A stretch of DNA of 64,000 nucleotides from Bacillota bacterium (GCA_009779975.1 WRAY01000003.1:1-64000), one strand, 5' to 3'. Positions 52,401-62,260 are shown, counted from the stretch's first letter. A program made the numbers and translations. The notes: generated by a model from the letters alone, not told the origin.

Positions 52401-55400
52401 TTGACGCTGAGGGCAACCCCATTGCTTATATCACTCCTTTTGGTGTTGGTATGAGACCAGTTGGTGCAAGCAATAACTTGATGATAATGCCTGACGGCGG
52501 ATGGCCTTTCCCGAGCGCTGTTGTTGCTCCTCTTAACAATCGTTCATTTGCGCTGACAAACAACACAAATGACCTTCTTGTTGCAAATCCGGCTTTCCCA
52601 TCTGGCGTTTCTGCTCCTTTTGCGGCAATGAGAACCGACCCGTTCTTAATTGACCACAGAGACGGAACTATCACAATGGAGTTAATCAACGGACTTCAAT
52701 CAAATATCTATTGGTATACTGTTGAGATTGTTGATTTCTTTGTTCTTTTGTCAATCTTTGATTTGCTTCCGCAATCAGAGAGAAACAATCTTTTCTCTTC
52801 ACAGTTTGTCCGTCCTATTGTCGGAACTGACCTTGCAGTAATCAGAGGTTTCAGAATAACCGGAAGAAGAGCAACTCTTGATAACACTTTGGGCGTTTTT
52901 GTTGAGTTTGGTGCTAACACTATCTTGACAAGGTCGTTTGAACACACTAACAATCCTCCCGCTTCTCAAAGATGGATTTCCCGCGGACAAATTGCTGTTC
53001 CGAACAGAGGACCTCAAGCGGTCGGAACTATCGGCGAAGTCGGAGCAGGGCTTGATAACTTTGCTCATTCAAGAGACATGGTCGGAACTATCCCAAGATT
53101 CAGATTTGACATCTATCATGGGGATCAGTTTGTAATAACTCCTTGGGATTTGGCAAGAGATATTGATGCGAACAACCTTCCTCATTCTCACCCTCACGCT
53201 GCGGCAAGGGCTAATCCTATCACCAGAGACAATTCAAGCGCTCATTCAGCGACTCATCAGCAAGCAATAAATGCTGCTAATCGTCAGATTTCAGTAAGAG
53301 CGTCTAACACTGCGACTGCTGCCGTGAACACCCGCAGCATGAGACTTGACACGCTTTATTTCGGAGCAGTCCTTTCTCAAAGCGGAACAGGTGTTGCGAG
53401 CATTGAAAGAATTCAGGGCGGAGCGGCGTCATTTGACCATATGCAAATCAGTGCAATCGGTCACAACCCTTCGTTCGGACTTCAAGCAAGAATTCAAATC
53501 AGAGACAGAGTAGGGGCGACTATTGAAGTTTATATTTATGTCAGAGTTAACAACTCGCCTCCAAGACTTCACCCCGGTATTGCAAATTCTATTTTCTTCT
53601 TGACAGCCGGTGTTGAAACTGCCGGCAGATACAACAGAATGGAGTTTACTTTTGACCAATTGATGTTTGACCCTGACCCCGGTCATGATATGCCGAGAAT
53701 TGTTCCCGGTTCTATCAGCATCATGACAAGACAAGGATTCAACGGTCCGTTCATTTCTCTTCCAAACGGAGAATCGTTTGTCAGAGCGTTCCTTGACCAA
53801 GGAACGGGAGCGAACCTCGGACATGCGGAAGTTCTTCATATTGTTGCGGAAAGTGCGACAATCGGTTTAAGATACGGATTGTATGTTCAATTTGAAGCAA
53901 CTGACCAAGCATGGCCGTATCCGGCGTCAGACTTTTTGAGAATAAGAGTTGAAGTTATTGACTCTCCTCCTGTTATTGACAGGTCAAGAACTACTGACAG
54001 CGGATTGCCGGGTGTTTTCGGCACTGATGTTCAAGATTGGGTTGTTGAAGGCAGAGGAACTATCGGACAAGACAGATTCATCACAAGTGACGATGACCTT
54101 GGATTGTGGTTAACCTCAAGAAACAGACCTCAACCTAATCCGAATTTGTTCTTCACTGCCGCTCAGGATCCTGACTCTAATCACGGAGTTATTCCTATTG
54201 CTGCAAGTTTAAATCTAAACACTACTCCGACTCACAGAAGGACATATGCAACAAGCGCTGGCAACACTGACGGCGGCTCATCTCCGGCGAATGCTGTTTG
54301 GGCAACTTTAGTCAATGATGCGGAAACCGGTTTTGACAATCCGGGCAACTTCACCATAGACGGAAATGACCATATTGAACTGCAATGGTTTGAAAGAATC
54401 AGTGGCGGGTTCCAACAAGTTATGAACCCAAGCCCTACGGTGTTCCACACTCTTTATTGGGCGGTTGTTATCCGCACTCAAGGAAGAACAGGGGATGTTA
54501 TTGTCAACCTTAGACTAACTGCTGCAAATGAGGCTGTTGTTTATGGCGGAACTTTCCCGCTCGGTTTCACCGGCGGTATCGGCAGCCCTGACTTTTCTCA
54601 TGCAGGCGGAGTGAGAACTCCTGCTAACAACAATGCTGCTCCGATTAACACAATTCATTCAGTTTTGAGAGTTCGTGTTTCACAAGCGGAAAACGAATTA
54701 AGAAACAACTTTGCGTATTTCGGAATTAACGGAGAATACTTTGTTGAAGAGGAAGGCACAACTAATGTCTTTAGTGACGGTTTCTATTTCACTCCCGTTA
54801 CTGTTCCGACTGCCGGATTTGCTCAAATTCCTCTTTCTTTCCTTGCTTCGTTTGAAGATCAGCAAAGAGACCCTGCTCTTAACACAAGAGGTATTGGTTT
54901 CTATCAAATGACAACAAGCGCTAACAACCAAGGAAATGTTAACTTCGGACCTTCAAATGCAACTCAACTTTTGTCTAACTTCAGAGTTGAAGATGCAAGA
55001 TTCGGAACTTCTTGGAGCGGAGCGGATATTCACCGCAATCCGTTTGTAACATTCGGATTTAATACTAGTTTGCAAAATCCTCGTATTTTCACCGGTGATA
55101 ATGCGCCTCCGAGTTATATCAACAGAAATATGGCGGGAACTCCTCAAAACAGATGGGTAGTATGTCCCGGTATTGACAGAGCGGACGGAGCCCCCGGTGT
55201 TCACAGAGCGGAAGGCTGGTTTATTGAAGACAGACTGCAATTCAATATGACCAAAAACAGAATGAGAACCAACCAACGCATTTATGTTTCGGTTGACCTT
55301 GCTATCTGGACTCTTCAAGCGGGTAATTTCCATCAAAGAGTTCCCGGAACAAGAATTACTGTCAGGTTCCCGGTTCATGTTGATAACTCTGCTATTGAAA

Positions 55401-58400
55401 TCGGCGGAGGAACTGCCGGACAAAACTTGAACGGACTAAATGCAAATCCTTCTCGTCCTGCAACCGGAAACCTAACAACTTGGGTTGGAAACAACATAAC
55501 TCCTATTATGCTTTCAACTCAAAATGCAACTGTTTCAGGCGGTTGGGATTTGCTGCCGACAGGCGGACATCTTGACACTGCCGGCGGAGTTATGTTCAGA
55601 GTTACTGACAGAGACAATATCAACACTCCTGCTACTCCTGTTATTGCAAGAAATGACACTGAAGCACTAAGATACCGTGACACTGCTATGTTCAGTGCCG
55701 GAGCAATCAACTGGTCTAACTTGAATGGCTGCAACCATATTGACTGCGGTTCAGTTGCAAGAGGCTCATGCTGTGAGAGAGGCAGACTGATTAACTTCGC
55801 AAGAGGTAACACCGACCAAGCACAAAGAGTGAGAAGCCAGTTCTTCGGAGCGGCAAATGTTGCTGAACTCAACGACATTATTGCTTCAAGTGACTTTGCA
55901 GACTTTAATCCAAACTGGAGAGCGGAAGAATTCTTCTCTTTGACTCCGGGTGCTGACACGCCGCTTTTGAACTTGACACCAAGAAGAAAAACGGCTCTGA
56001 ACATGGAAATTTTGGAGTATGAATTAGCAAACGCAATCCCTGCTATCACAACTCCTCAAGGAATTAACGATTTTGTTCGTCGTAACTTTGGACTAAACAG
56101 ACATTCTGACGGCAGATTCTATTTCCCTCTAACCCTTATTGCCTATGACACTTTTGACGGTTCAGGCTTTATGAATGCATCTTTTGATGTCGTTCAAGTT
56201 AATGTGTTCATTGAAAACACTCCTCTAAGAGTCAACAACATGACAATGACTACCGGCGGAAGCGGACACATCATCAACAATAACGCTTATGTCAAAACTA
56301 TCAGAATGTTTGCAACCGGTGAACAAACCAGCCAAACTATCAATCTTGCAGACATCCTTGCTGACGAAGACACAAGAATTCACACTGCTATTGACGGCGA
56401 AAGAACTCTCTACACCGGTCAAATGGTTCGTAACATCACCGGTTCTGACCCTATGATTGCGATGCTTGAGAGGTTGACGACTGACTATGTCGGTCAAATT
56501 GATGTTCGCAATGTGACGCCTGCAAACTCTCTAAGCGGAGTTCCTATGGTTAACCCAAGAGTTAATCCTGACCCTGCAATCGGCAATTCACTGGTCACTT
56601 ACTATATAACAAGCGGTGACAACCCCGGTCCAATCGGCGGAATCGGTGCGGTGAATCCGGAACTAGGACCTGTGACAAGATACACTCTTGGCAGCCAGTT
56701 CATCAGATTCCAAGCACACGCCAGACTTCCGGTCTTAGGGCCAAACGAGCCTTCTGCTCAGTTCAGAATGCAATTTTTGGACAATGCCAGCAGTGACGGA
56801 CAAAACCTTGGCGTTATCAACACAATTTTGTTCAATATAATCATCATGAACGCTCCTCCGACGGTTCGTCCGGAGGCTGAACAGTTCAGAATGCCGGGAC
56901 AAGAAATTGTCATGAGAAGCGGAGACAGTTTCACAGTTCTTACCACTCCTTATTCTCGCAACAATGACCCGTCAATTGCCGCAGGACGCTATGCAACAGA
57001 TCCATTTGGCAACATGATACCGGGCGAATTGGTGTTCAGTGACGGCATTGGTTCAAACTCAGTCAATCGTTTCCCTCATCAAATGGCAGGTCGTGATTCC
57101 AGTATGGCCGGTTGGTCGTATAATGACCTTGACATGCCGTTTGTCAGAAACTTTGAACCTAATGACCCGTCTAATCGTCACCTCGGCTTCTTGCCTGTCT
57201 TTACTGACGACACTCCTTGGGCACTAAGATTTAACACTCAAGCAGGTTTCTTAAGTTATGACAACCAAGTGTTTAACCGTTCGACTTTCAACTACATGTA
57301 TCTTGAAAGAGTAACCAATACTCAAGGTCAAAGAGGGGCTCCGACGGCAATAACTTTCCAAGCACACGGCGCTCATCCAAGAACTCCGATAACTCTTGTG
57401 GTGTTTGACGAAGTTGCGGACTCAATGGCATCGTTCACATTCTATGTTACGGTTGTTTCTTCTCCTCCTCGCCCGATACTACCATCAAGCGACAGAGAAC
57501 TTCATCCTGATATTGAATTGTATTATGCATCTGCAGGTAATGACTTTGCCATCTTCACAACTGAAATTGACTTGTTCAATAATGTTGAATTCAGCCTCTA
57601 CCACATGGCATATGACATTGACACAGGCGACACCCCTTTGATGTTCTTCGGATTGTTTGACGGAATTGGGGCAGGTTCAAGATTTATGATGCGTCACAGC
57701 GGTTCTTCGAGTTCTGACTTTATCCCTCAAACAACAGGCGATTTTGTCAGCATAACAATGCTTTCCCACAACACTTTCAGACTTCACGCCCACAACTTTG
57801 AAGCAAACTCAACAACAAGACCGTTCACTGCTATCCGCATGATGGTTATGGACCCTTCGGATATAACGGTTGGCTACTTGTTGATTGAACTAAGAGTCTT
57901 TATCAGAGTTGCTGAATTCGGAGTTTCACCTATTCAAAACTTTGAAGTAAAAAGCGTTTTTGAATATGAAAACAGACACATAGCGCCTGCCTACAGGCCT
58001 GCAACCCCTATTGTGCCGTCTCTTTTCCAACTTATCGGCCGCCCTGGAGCAGTTTGTGCTTTCACAGGAAATGCTCCGATATTCTTTGATAACGATTTTG
58101 GTGCTATTAGTTCTTCCTACACAGTTAATATCCTTTCAATGCGCAGATTCAACGAAATGCCTAACGGAAGTTTGGTTTTGGACAGAATCTATGAACTTTC
58201 TGACATGAACAGAATTTGGAACGATAACACTCCTGAAGGAATTGCTTATCGCAACAGTCTGACTATTTGGAACGGTTCAAGCACTAACTCATCAAACCGC
58301 AACGCACATGTCTGGAGATATATCGACATTAATGAATTTGATGTCAGAGTTATTGACGGCGTTCCTGCTATTGTTATGGTTCCCCGCATGGGCTCAAATA

Positions 58401-61018
58401 TTATCAACGGTCAAGTGATGGGAGTTGAATTGTGGATTAGTATTTCAAAAGACCTCAACCGTTCATATGACGGCGGAATGACATTTACTACCAGAACAAG
58501 AAACACTATATTCAATTTTAGTGTTCGCAACTCACCGCTCTTAACTATCGGTAACACAGGCAGCAACTTCACTCCTGACGGCTTGTTCACAACATTCAGC
58601 GGACATGTCACCGATCACAGATATTTCCCAATCATTAACCACAACATGGTCAATGACCAAGCGCTCTTCAGGGCTCTTGACGGAAATGATTTTGTTGACC
58701 CTGAAAATGTGACTGTGACTGTGACTGATGTCTTCAAGTTGAACCCTCCTCATGCAACGGTTGTTCCTTTCTCATCATTTATTCCAAGAATACTTGCGGA
58801 AAACTATCTGACTGTTCGTCCTGTGAGACAAGGTGATTTCTATAGTCTGAGAGTTGACATCAACAGAAAGCCTATCACTGCAACGCTTGCGGGACTTCCG
58901 ACTCATGTTCAAATGAGAGTATCTGTCGTGAACAATTCAGGCGAGGCAGCAACTGCTGATATCACTGTTGTCATCAACAACCATGCTCCTGAATTCACAA
59001 CTTCTTATATCCACAGACTTCCGAACAATGTTTCGTTGTCGGAAGAAGCGGGAGTGTTGACAATGAATATCACATTGACAACAAATGTCCTAACTCAACT
59101 AAACCTTGCTGACTTTGTCAGAGATGTTGACTGGGGACTAGGAAGAGATTACATTCGTTTTGTGTCGCCTGACTGGGCAGAAGTTTGTCAAAATCAAGCG
59201 TTAACACATTTTAGCAGAAACTATCCTCTCGGAGTTCTTGCAAGACCTATGTTCACAGCAAGAGTGACAAGAATTGACAACGCTGTTCTTGAACTCCTTG
59301 CCAGCGACAATTGGAACAGGGGAGACACTTCTGTGACATATCTCAGAATTGCAGACTCATTCGGCGCTCAAACTGACCTTCTAAGAATCAGAGTTGTCAT
59401 CGGAAACGATGCTCCTGTCCAAATTCTTGACCCAATCAGCGGAAACACTCCAAGAAATAATCTCCATGTTCTTGGACGCAACGAAGACAGCGGAACCGGT
59501 TCTTTTGTGGCATTTGGAAACATCAATATCTTAGACCATGTTGCAGACAGAAACCCAAGTGACCATGCTGAAATCACTGTTGACAACAGATTTGCTATTC
59601 GTCTTATCCCTATCACTTTGACCTATGAAGTGGCAAGCGCCCGCTACATTTCAACAGGTCTTCCTTCATCCTCTCCTCTAATTCAAGTAGAGATGGACAA
59701 CAATAACCTGCAAGGCTTTAGAATCTGGGTTAACTACGGATTGTTCGGTTCTCAATCATTCAGAGTTGCAGTCCGTGACGGAACGACCTATGACGAAACT
59801 CCGGACGCCCACACCATTGTATTGGAATTCACTGTCAATGTTACCCGTTCACCGGAGTATTCTCCGACTGTTGGAACCATTGAAGCTTCATACAGGGTGC
59901 GCACTCTTATCGACATTGAGAGATTATTTGACACTTCTAATGACCATGATGGCGGTGGTGTTGAGGCACATAGTTTCCAAATGGGACCTGTTGGCTCAAA
60001 CGATGCAGCAACTTCTGGTGAAGGTTTCACTCTTCTTGGGTTAAGACTTGCTGAACCGACTCCTCTGGTTCGTATCTACAGAAACAATGAGCATCAAACG
60101 GGAGTTGCTTTGGGTGAAGAAGGTGATGTTTGGCATGTTGAAGCAAGAAATGAAAGGAACTCAGCGTTCGTTTATGCAACTATTGGAATTGAAGGACAAG
60201 GACATAATTACACCTTTGAAAGAAGGTTTACTTTGAATAATGTTATAAACTTAAGACCGTTCTTACTTCCTCATTTCAATAACACTACTTTCATCATCAT
60301 GGAAAGCGAAATGAACAACAGAGTTATTCGCTTCCACTCGAGTGAGATATTCGGCGACCCTGAAGATGACTATGTCAGATTCCTTGGTGTTTCATCAAGA
60401 ACAAGAGCGGTTGTCACTGCGGCACATTTGGAAGAAACTAATGAAATCATGTTAACTTTCAATGGCAGAGGCGCTTCTCAAATCACTATTGAGCACACTG
60501 ATGTCACAAACCGTGTCTACACTGCTGTTATCACCGTTCAAAACTTTGACCTTCCTCAACTAAACTTCTTTGCAAGAATTGGTGCAAGCATGCAAACTAA
60601 TGTGTGGCTATATGTCTTTATCCTAATCTTTGTGATACTGCTGCTTATTGCCCTCATCATCCTAATTTCTGTCTTAAGGCGTCGTCGCCGTATCAGAGAA
60701 GAGGTTGAAGCGCTTTTGGTTGCTGAGTTGGAGTTGGAAGAAAAAATGCTCATGCTTGCAGCGTCAAGTTCAGAACACACCTACTATCAAAGCCATGGCT
60801 ACTTGCCGCCGCCTGTTCAAACTGACCCTAACTTTATGCTTGGCTACGGCGGAGGTGAAATGCCTGCAAACCCGTCTGTGATGCTAAATCAAGGACAAGG
60901 AAATCATCACTCAACAACTCGTTTCACTGAAACAAGAACCGTGACTGAACACAATGTCCCAAATGCTCACGACATGCCCGCAATGGATGACTACAACGAT
61001 GACCTAGGCGGTTTGTAG
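49406..61018 (+). CDS. Giant cadherin-like surface protein (3870 aa) with C-terminal membrane anchor
   Basis: SD GGAGG lies 7 nt upstream. A signal peptide (KLWMTVIVSLFMVLGGIAAI) comes first. Residues 38-165 hold 26 cysteines, many as CC pairs (NACCNVCC, DGCC, NGCCSS, SDCC), then a Gly-rich zone (about 200-320 and 460-500). A second Cys cluster (about 340-395) contains CGNHSSC and CLNC. From about 1000 to 3700 come some ten modules resembling cadherin/tandem-95 folds, each ending in an N-x-x-P type linker (VNNSPPRL, VIDSPPVID, IMNAPPTV, VVSSPPRPIL, INNHAPEF, IGNDAPVQ) with acidic patches such as DPDPGHD. One transmembrane helix (about 3733-3757, LYVFILIFVILLLIALIIL) is followed by RRRRRIREEVEA and a polar cytoplasmic tail of about 110 residues rich in Gln, Asn, Pro and Gly. 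This is type I membrane topology, unusual for a bacterial adhesin. Ligand and role are unknown. Confidence 0.85.
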   Translation: MKTLKMRKLWMTVIVSLFMVLGGIAAINPNSFTSTAGSGNACCNVCCVELTDVQCENDCGCENSANPRGRECCNDGICSNKDCYESDCVNCCDDDALFGCCSAEMTGFMRQTTSGKADGCCGPKFNVPQNNTNGCCSSGAVNSDCCTPQPVCSRPCECSCVENHIEAMTGGGFDISSSPSGAWSGDRGLLSNPVTVSTGNPASFALTSGFVYQINVFGARGANAGTHAGGNGAHMRMYIDRTTTTGTMTLSRTAIGGGSGAGAGGQGIQITGTGINIVAGGGGGAGHSTAGTTGNGAAGAGGGGAGGTQTGQAGQPARPAQTALVVPCGTFSEGSLRVCNGGGFTQGWCGNHSSCTTIGVSGNRYVVWCGTMHGRRACLNCVRDGRQQHIMPWTFASVSSNRPGCGAVVNGPTQGGWFFNVTVRHAQNAQPAITESRRSGGGGGGGTGGGRGGNGGQAGTAAGAGIATGAWHGHHAGANTATTISWTVVRMSAHLLTPVAEASTQQRTLTRGVESAAGAGAQHSGLSIGSHQVASANLSGAVQFFNGTLFAGPTGTATIGTNLMTARVHAANELRVTAHVHSVNRRVYVYIRHSLNHATQIRVPIVISTNNNAWASQSPATINGHAVTHAGATGATRTITVTNPIPIQSTLTIAATNLFTDADAVDAVVITDVQAATPFFSRTMAGSGIVAGTYNSLTITSLQPAAATQWHRLTFTLRNIERATGGHAGPSGVHLNRTQFATQTVHVDFRTGNVRPFYRGDTRFTGTIPANTGDVNDVFVNLSRDGSNGPSHVDIPINALAHSSTARTFNTDAGVVLPQNEWFPRSTEGDYIGGNMRAGSIFGGRGTHISSAGPQIPNAQACNGQALNRPTGFAGNEHRVRPHTSPVNPDGVAPPWITWQFTNTTTLRITANSASRNLFDPNRIGGTRGHFYILVRINCPNDTADGGIWMPVLVQVNLSDTGPGTGNGDCTEYPCDCDDCRDPGGSIDLGDPNDPRISFDAEGNPIAYITPFGVGMRPVGASNNLMIMPDGGWPFPSAVVAPLNNRSFALTNNTNDLLVANPAFPSGVSAPFAAMRTDPFLIDHRDGTITMELINGLQSNIYWYTVEIVDFFVLLSIFDLLPQSERNNLFSSQFVRPIVGTDLAVIRGFRITGRRATLDNTLGVFVEFGANTILTRSFEHTNNPPASQRWISRGQIAVPNRGPQAVGTIGEVGAGLDNFAHSRDMVGTIPRFRFDIYHGDQFVITPWDLARDIDANNLPHSHPHAAARANPITRDNSSAHSATHQQAINAANRQISVRASNTATAAVNTRSMRLDTLYFGAVLSQSGTGVASIERIQGGAASFDHMQISAIGHNPSFGLQARIQIRDRVGATIEVYIYVRVNNSPPRLHPGIANSIFFLTAGVETAGRYNRMEFTFDQLMFDPDPGHDMPRIVPGSISIMTRQGFNGPFISLPNGESFVRAFLDQGTGANLGHAEVLHIVAESATIGLRYGLYVQFEATDQAWPYPASDFLRIRVEVIDSPPVIDRSRTTDSGLPGVFGTDVQDWVVEGRGTIGQDRFITSDDDLGLWLTSRNRPQPNPNLFFTAAQDPDSNHGVIPIAASLNLNTTPTHRRTYATSAGNTDGGSSPANAVWATLVNDAETGFDNPGNFTIDGNDHIELQWFERISGGFQQVMNPSPTVFHTLYWAVVIRTQGRTGDVIVNLRLTAANEAVVYGGTFPLGFTGGIGSPDFSHAGGVRTPANNNAAPINTIHSVLRVRVSQAENELRNNFAYFGINGEYFVEEEGTTNVFSDGFYFTPVTVPTAGFAQIPLSFLASFEDQQRDPALNTRGIGFYQMTTSANNQGNVNFGPSNATQLLSNFRVEDARFGTSWSGADIHRNPFVTFGFNTSLQNPRIFTGDNAPPSYINRNMAGTPQNRWVVCPGIDRADGAPGVHRAEGWFIEDRLQFNMTKNRMRTNQRIYVSVDLAIWTLQAGNFHQRVPGTRITVRFPVHVDNSAIEIGGGTAGQNLNGLNANPSRPATGNLTTWVGNNITPIMLSTQNATVSGGWDLLPTGGHLDTAGGVMFRVTDRDNINTPATPVIARNDTEALRYRDTAMFSAGAINWSNLNGCNHIDCGSVARGSCCERGRLINFARGNTDQAQRVRSQFFGAANVAELNDIIASSDFADFNPNWRAEEFFSLTPGADTPLLNLTPRRKTALNMEILEYELANAIPAITTPQGINDFVRRNFGLNRHSDGRFYFPLTLIAYDTFDGSGFMNASFDVVQVNVFIENTPLRVNNMTMTTGGSGHIINNNAYVKTIRMFATGEQTSQTINLADILADEDTRIHTAIDGERTLYTGQMVRNITGSDPMIAMLERLTTDYVGQIDVRNVTPANSLSGVPMVNPRVNPDPAIGNSLVTYYITSGDNPGPIGGIGAVNPELGPVTRYTLGSQFIRFQAHARLPVLGPNEPSAQFRMQFLDNASSDGQNLGVINTILFNIIIMNAPPTVRPEAEQFRMPGQEIVMRSGDSFTVLTTPYSRNNDPSIAAGRYATDPFGNMIPGELVFSDGIGSNSVNRFPHQMAGRDSSMAGWSYNDLDMPFVRNFEPNDPSNRHLGFLPVFTDDTPWALRFNTQAGFLSYDNQVFNRSTFNYMYLERVTNTQGQRGAPTAITFQAHGAHPRTPITLVVFDEVADSMASFTFYVTVVSSPPRPILPSSDRELHPDIELYYASAGNDFAIFTTEIDLFNNVEFSLYHMAYDIDTGDTPLMFFGLFDGIGAGSRFMMRHSGSSSSDFIPQTTGDFVSITMLSHNTFRLHAHNFEANSTTRPFTAIRMMVMDPSDITVGYLLIELRVFIRVAEFGVSPIQNFEVKSVFEYENRHIAPAYRPATPIVPSLFQLIGRPGAVCAFTGNAPIFFDNDFGAISSSYTVNILSMRRFNEMPNGSLVLDRIYELSDMNRIWNDNTPEGIAYRNSLTIWNGSSTNSSNRNAHVWRYIDINEFDVRVIDGVPAIVMVPRMGSNIINGQVMGVELWISISKDLNRSYDGGMTFTTRTRNTIFNFSVRNSPLLTIGNTGSNFTPDGLFTTFSGHVTDHRYFPIINHNMVNDQALFRALDGNDFVDPENVTVTVTDVFKLNPPHATVVPFSSFIPRILAENYLTVRPVRQGDFYSLRVDINRKPITATLAGLPTHVQMRVSVVNNSGEAATADITVVINNHAPEFTTSYIHRLPNNVSLSEEAGVLTMNITLTTNVLTQLNLADFVRDVDWGLGRDYIRFVSPDWAEVCQNQALTHFSRNYPLGVLARPMFTARVTRIDNAVLELLASDNWNRGDTSVTYLRIADSFGAQTDLLRIRVVIGNDAPVQILDPISGNTPRNNLHVLGRNEDSGTGSFVAFGNINILDHVADRNPSDHAEITVDNRFAIRLIPITLTYEVASARYISTGLPSSSPLIQVEMDNNNLQGFRIWVNYGLFGSQSFRVAVRDGTTYDETPDAHTIVLEFTVNVTRSPEYSPTVGTIEASYRVRTLIDIERLFDTSNDHDGGGVEAHSFQMGPVGSNDAATSGEGFTLLGLRLAEPTPLVRIYRNNEHQTGVALGEEGDVWHVEARNERNSAFVYATIGIEGQGHNYTFERRFTLNNVINLRPFLLPHFNNTTFIIMESEMNNRVIRFHSSEIFGDPEDDYVRFLGVSSRTRAVVTAAHLEETNEIMLTFNGRGASQITIEHTDVTNRVYTAVITVQNFDLPQLNFFARIGASMQTNVWLYVFILIFVILLLIALIILISVLRRRRRIREEVEALLVAELELEEKMLMLAASSSEHTYYQSHGYLPPPVQTDPNFMLGYGGGEMPANPSVMLNQGQGNHHSTTRFTETRTVTEHNVPNAHDMPAMDDYNDDLGGL

Positions 61019-61049
61019 GAAAAAGTTGCAAAACATGTGAAAATTATCA

Positions 61050-61089
61050 AAAAAAGGAACTGTCTTAGAAATTAAGGCAGTTCTTTTTT
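61050..61089 (+). terminator. Rho-independent terminator of the 3870-aa protein gene
   Basis: GGAACTG...CTTA pairs with TAAGGCAGTTC; the stem is flanked by an A run and followed by TTTTTT, about 35 nt after the stop. Confidence 0.85.
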
Positions 61090-61188
61090 GTTTTGGGTGT
61101 AATTGGTGGTTTGTGGTTAGTGATTGGTGGTTTGTGGTTATTTGGTAGTGATTGCTGATTGGTGATGAAAAGAACTCGTAAAAATAAC

Positions 61189-61503
61189 TGTAGGGGCGGC
61201 AACCTGCCGCCCGCACAAAGTGAAACGACAACCACGAAAAAACCTCACTAAATAACGAACCAACAAAACTGTAGGGGGAGCAAAGCGAACTCGAATAATG
61301 AACAACATAATAATGATAATCTAATCGGGCTCGCGCTGCTCGCCCCTACAATTTATTCCCGCTCTTGAATACCACTCATCAAAATAACTGTAGGGGACGC
61401 CGCTCTAGACCGCCCGAAAATGTGCAACACCGCACCTGCAATAAATATGTATTGAAAAGAACTAGTCAAAAAACTGTAGGGGCGGCAATCTGCCGCCCGC
61501 ACA
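61189..61503. repeat. Cluster of GC-rich palindromic repeats
   Basis: Four units: 61189-61215 (CTGTAGGGGCGGCAACCTGC...), 61270-61351 (a paired form, TGTAGGGGGAGC with GCTCGCCCCTACA), 61389-61420 (CTGTAGGGGACGCC) and 61473-61503 (CTGTAGGGGCGGCAATCTGC). They are separated by AT-rich DNA and flanked by iterated GTGATTGGTGGTTTGTGG words at 61098-61160. There are no genes. Confidence 0.85.
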
Positions 61504-61548
61504 TTGAAAAATTTCACAAAAAAATATTAAAAAACCCTTAAAAAACAG

Positions 61549-61577
61549 TTGACAGGTCATTTGTTATGTGTTATTAT
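61549..61577 (+). promoter_or_regulatory. Promoter of lexA
   Basis: TTGACA (61549-61554), 17 nt, TATTAT (61572-61577). The leader is about 60 nt. I saw no clear clostridial LexA box (GAAC-N4-GTTC) in the promoter, so autoregulation is not shown. Confidence 0.75.
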
Positions 61578-61645
61578 AATGGAGCAATGTGTTCCAAAAA
61601 GAAAAATAACAATAAAAAACATTGTGAAATCGATAAAATATCAAT

Positions 61646-62257
61646 ATGAGAATTCGAAACAAAGAAAAATACAATGAAATAATCGAGGCTATCAATGACT
61701 TGTTTTTTGACAGCGGACAAATTCCCAGTATCAGAGAAATAGGGGATGCTGTCCGAATGCCTATCGGTTCATTAATGCGTTATTTGGGATGGTTGAGAGA
61801 AGACGGACTTATTGAATATGATGACGGCAAATATCGGGGCATAACAACCGATATCATCAGAAAGGCAAAATGCGGACACAAGCCAATCCCGATAGTCGGA
61901 ACTATCGCATGCGGAACGCCCGCACTCGCCGAAGAAAATATTGATAGTTACATTTCTATTTCAACAGAGTTCTTAGGTCGCGGTCAATACTTCTTTTTGA
62001 GGGCATCGGGTGAGAGCATGATTGAAGCAGGGATTGATGACGGCGACTTGGTGTTAATAAAGCAACAAGAACATGCATGGGACGGACAAATTGTTGTTGC
62101 ATTGACTGAGGACGGAGAAACAACACTAAAGAGGTTCTATCGGGACGACAAGTTGAAGATGATAAGACTGCGTCCTGAAAACAGCGAAATGGAAGATGTT
62201 CTCGTCAGAGAGTGTCAAATTCAAGGCATTGCGATAAAAGTAATTAAAGACTTGTAA
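61646..62257 (+). CDS. lexA: LexA-family SOS repressor
   Basis: LexA represses DNA-damage genes and self-cleaves when stimulated by RecA. The 203-aa protein has an N-terminal winged HTH (SIREIGDAVRMPIGSLMRYLGWLREDGLIEYDDGKYRGI) and a C-terminal S24 peptidase domain. Catalytic S124 is in SGESMIEAGIDDGDLV, and K162 is in TTLKRFYRDD, 38 residues on. The cleavage site reads IACGTPALAEENID, so the scissile bond is Cys89-Gly90 rather than the usual Ala-Gly; Cys-Gly is known in UmuD and some phage repressors. The recognition helix lacks the usual SSTSSVHYHL-like pattern, so its operator may differ. Confidence 0.88.
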   Translation: MRIRNKEKYNEIIEAINDLFFDSGQIPSIREIGDAVRMPIGSLMRYLGWLREDGLIEYDDGKYRGITTDIIRKAKCGHKPIPIVGTIACGTPALAEENIDSYISISTEFLGRGQYFFLRASGESMIEAGIDDGDLVLIKQQEHAWDGQIVVALTEDGETTLKRFYRDDKLKMIRLRPENSEMEDVLVRECQIQGIAIKVIKDL

Positions 62258-62260
62258 CTG

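Noticed and set aside
54698..56049. Several minus-strand frames within the 3870-aa gene
   Set aside because: They are shadows of the long, strongly coding plus-strand frame; composition follows the antisense of Asn/Gly/Thr codons.
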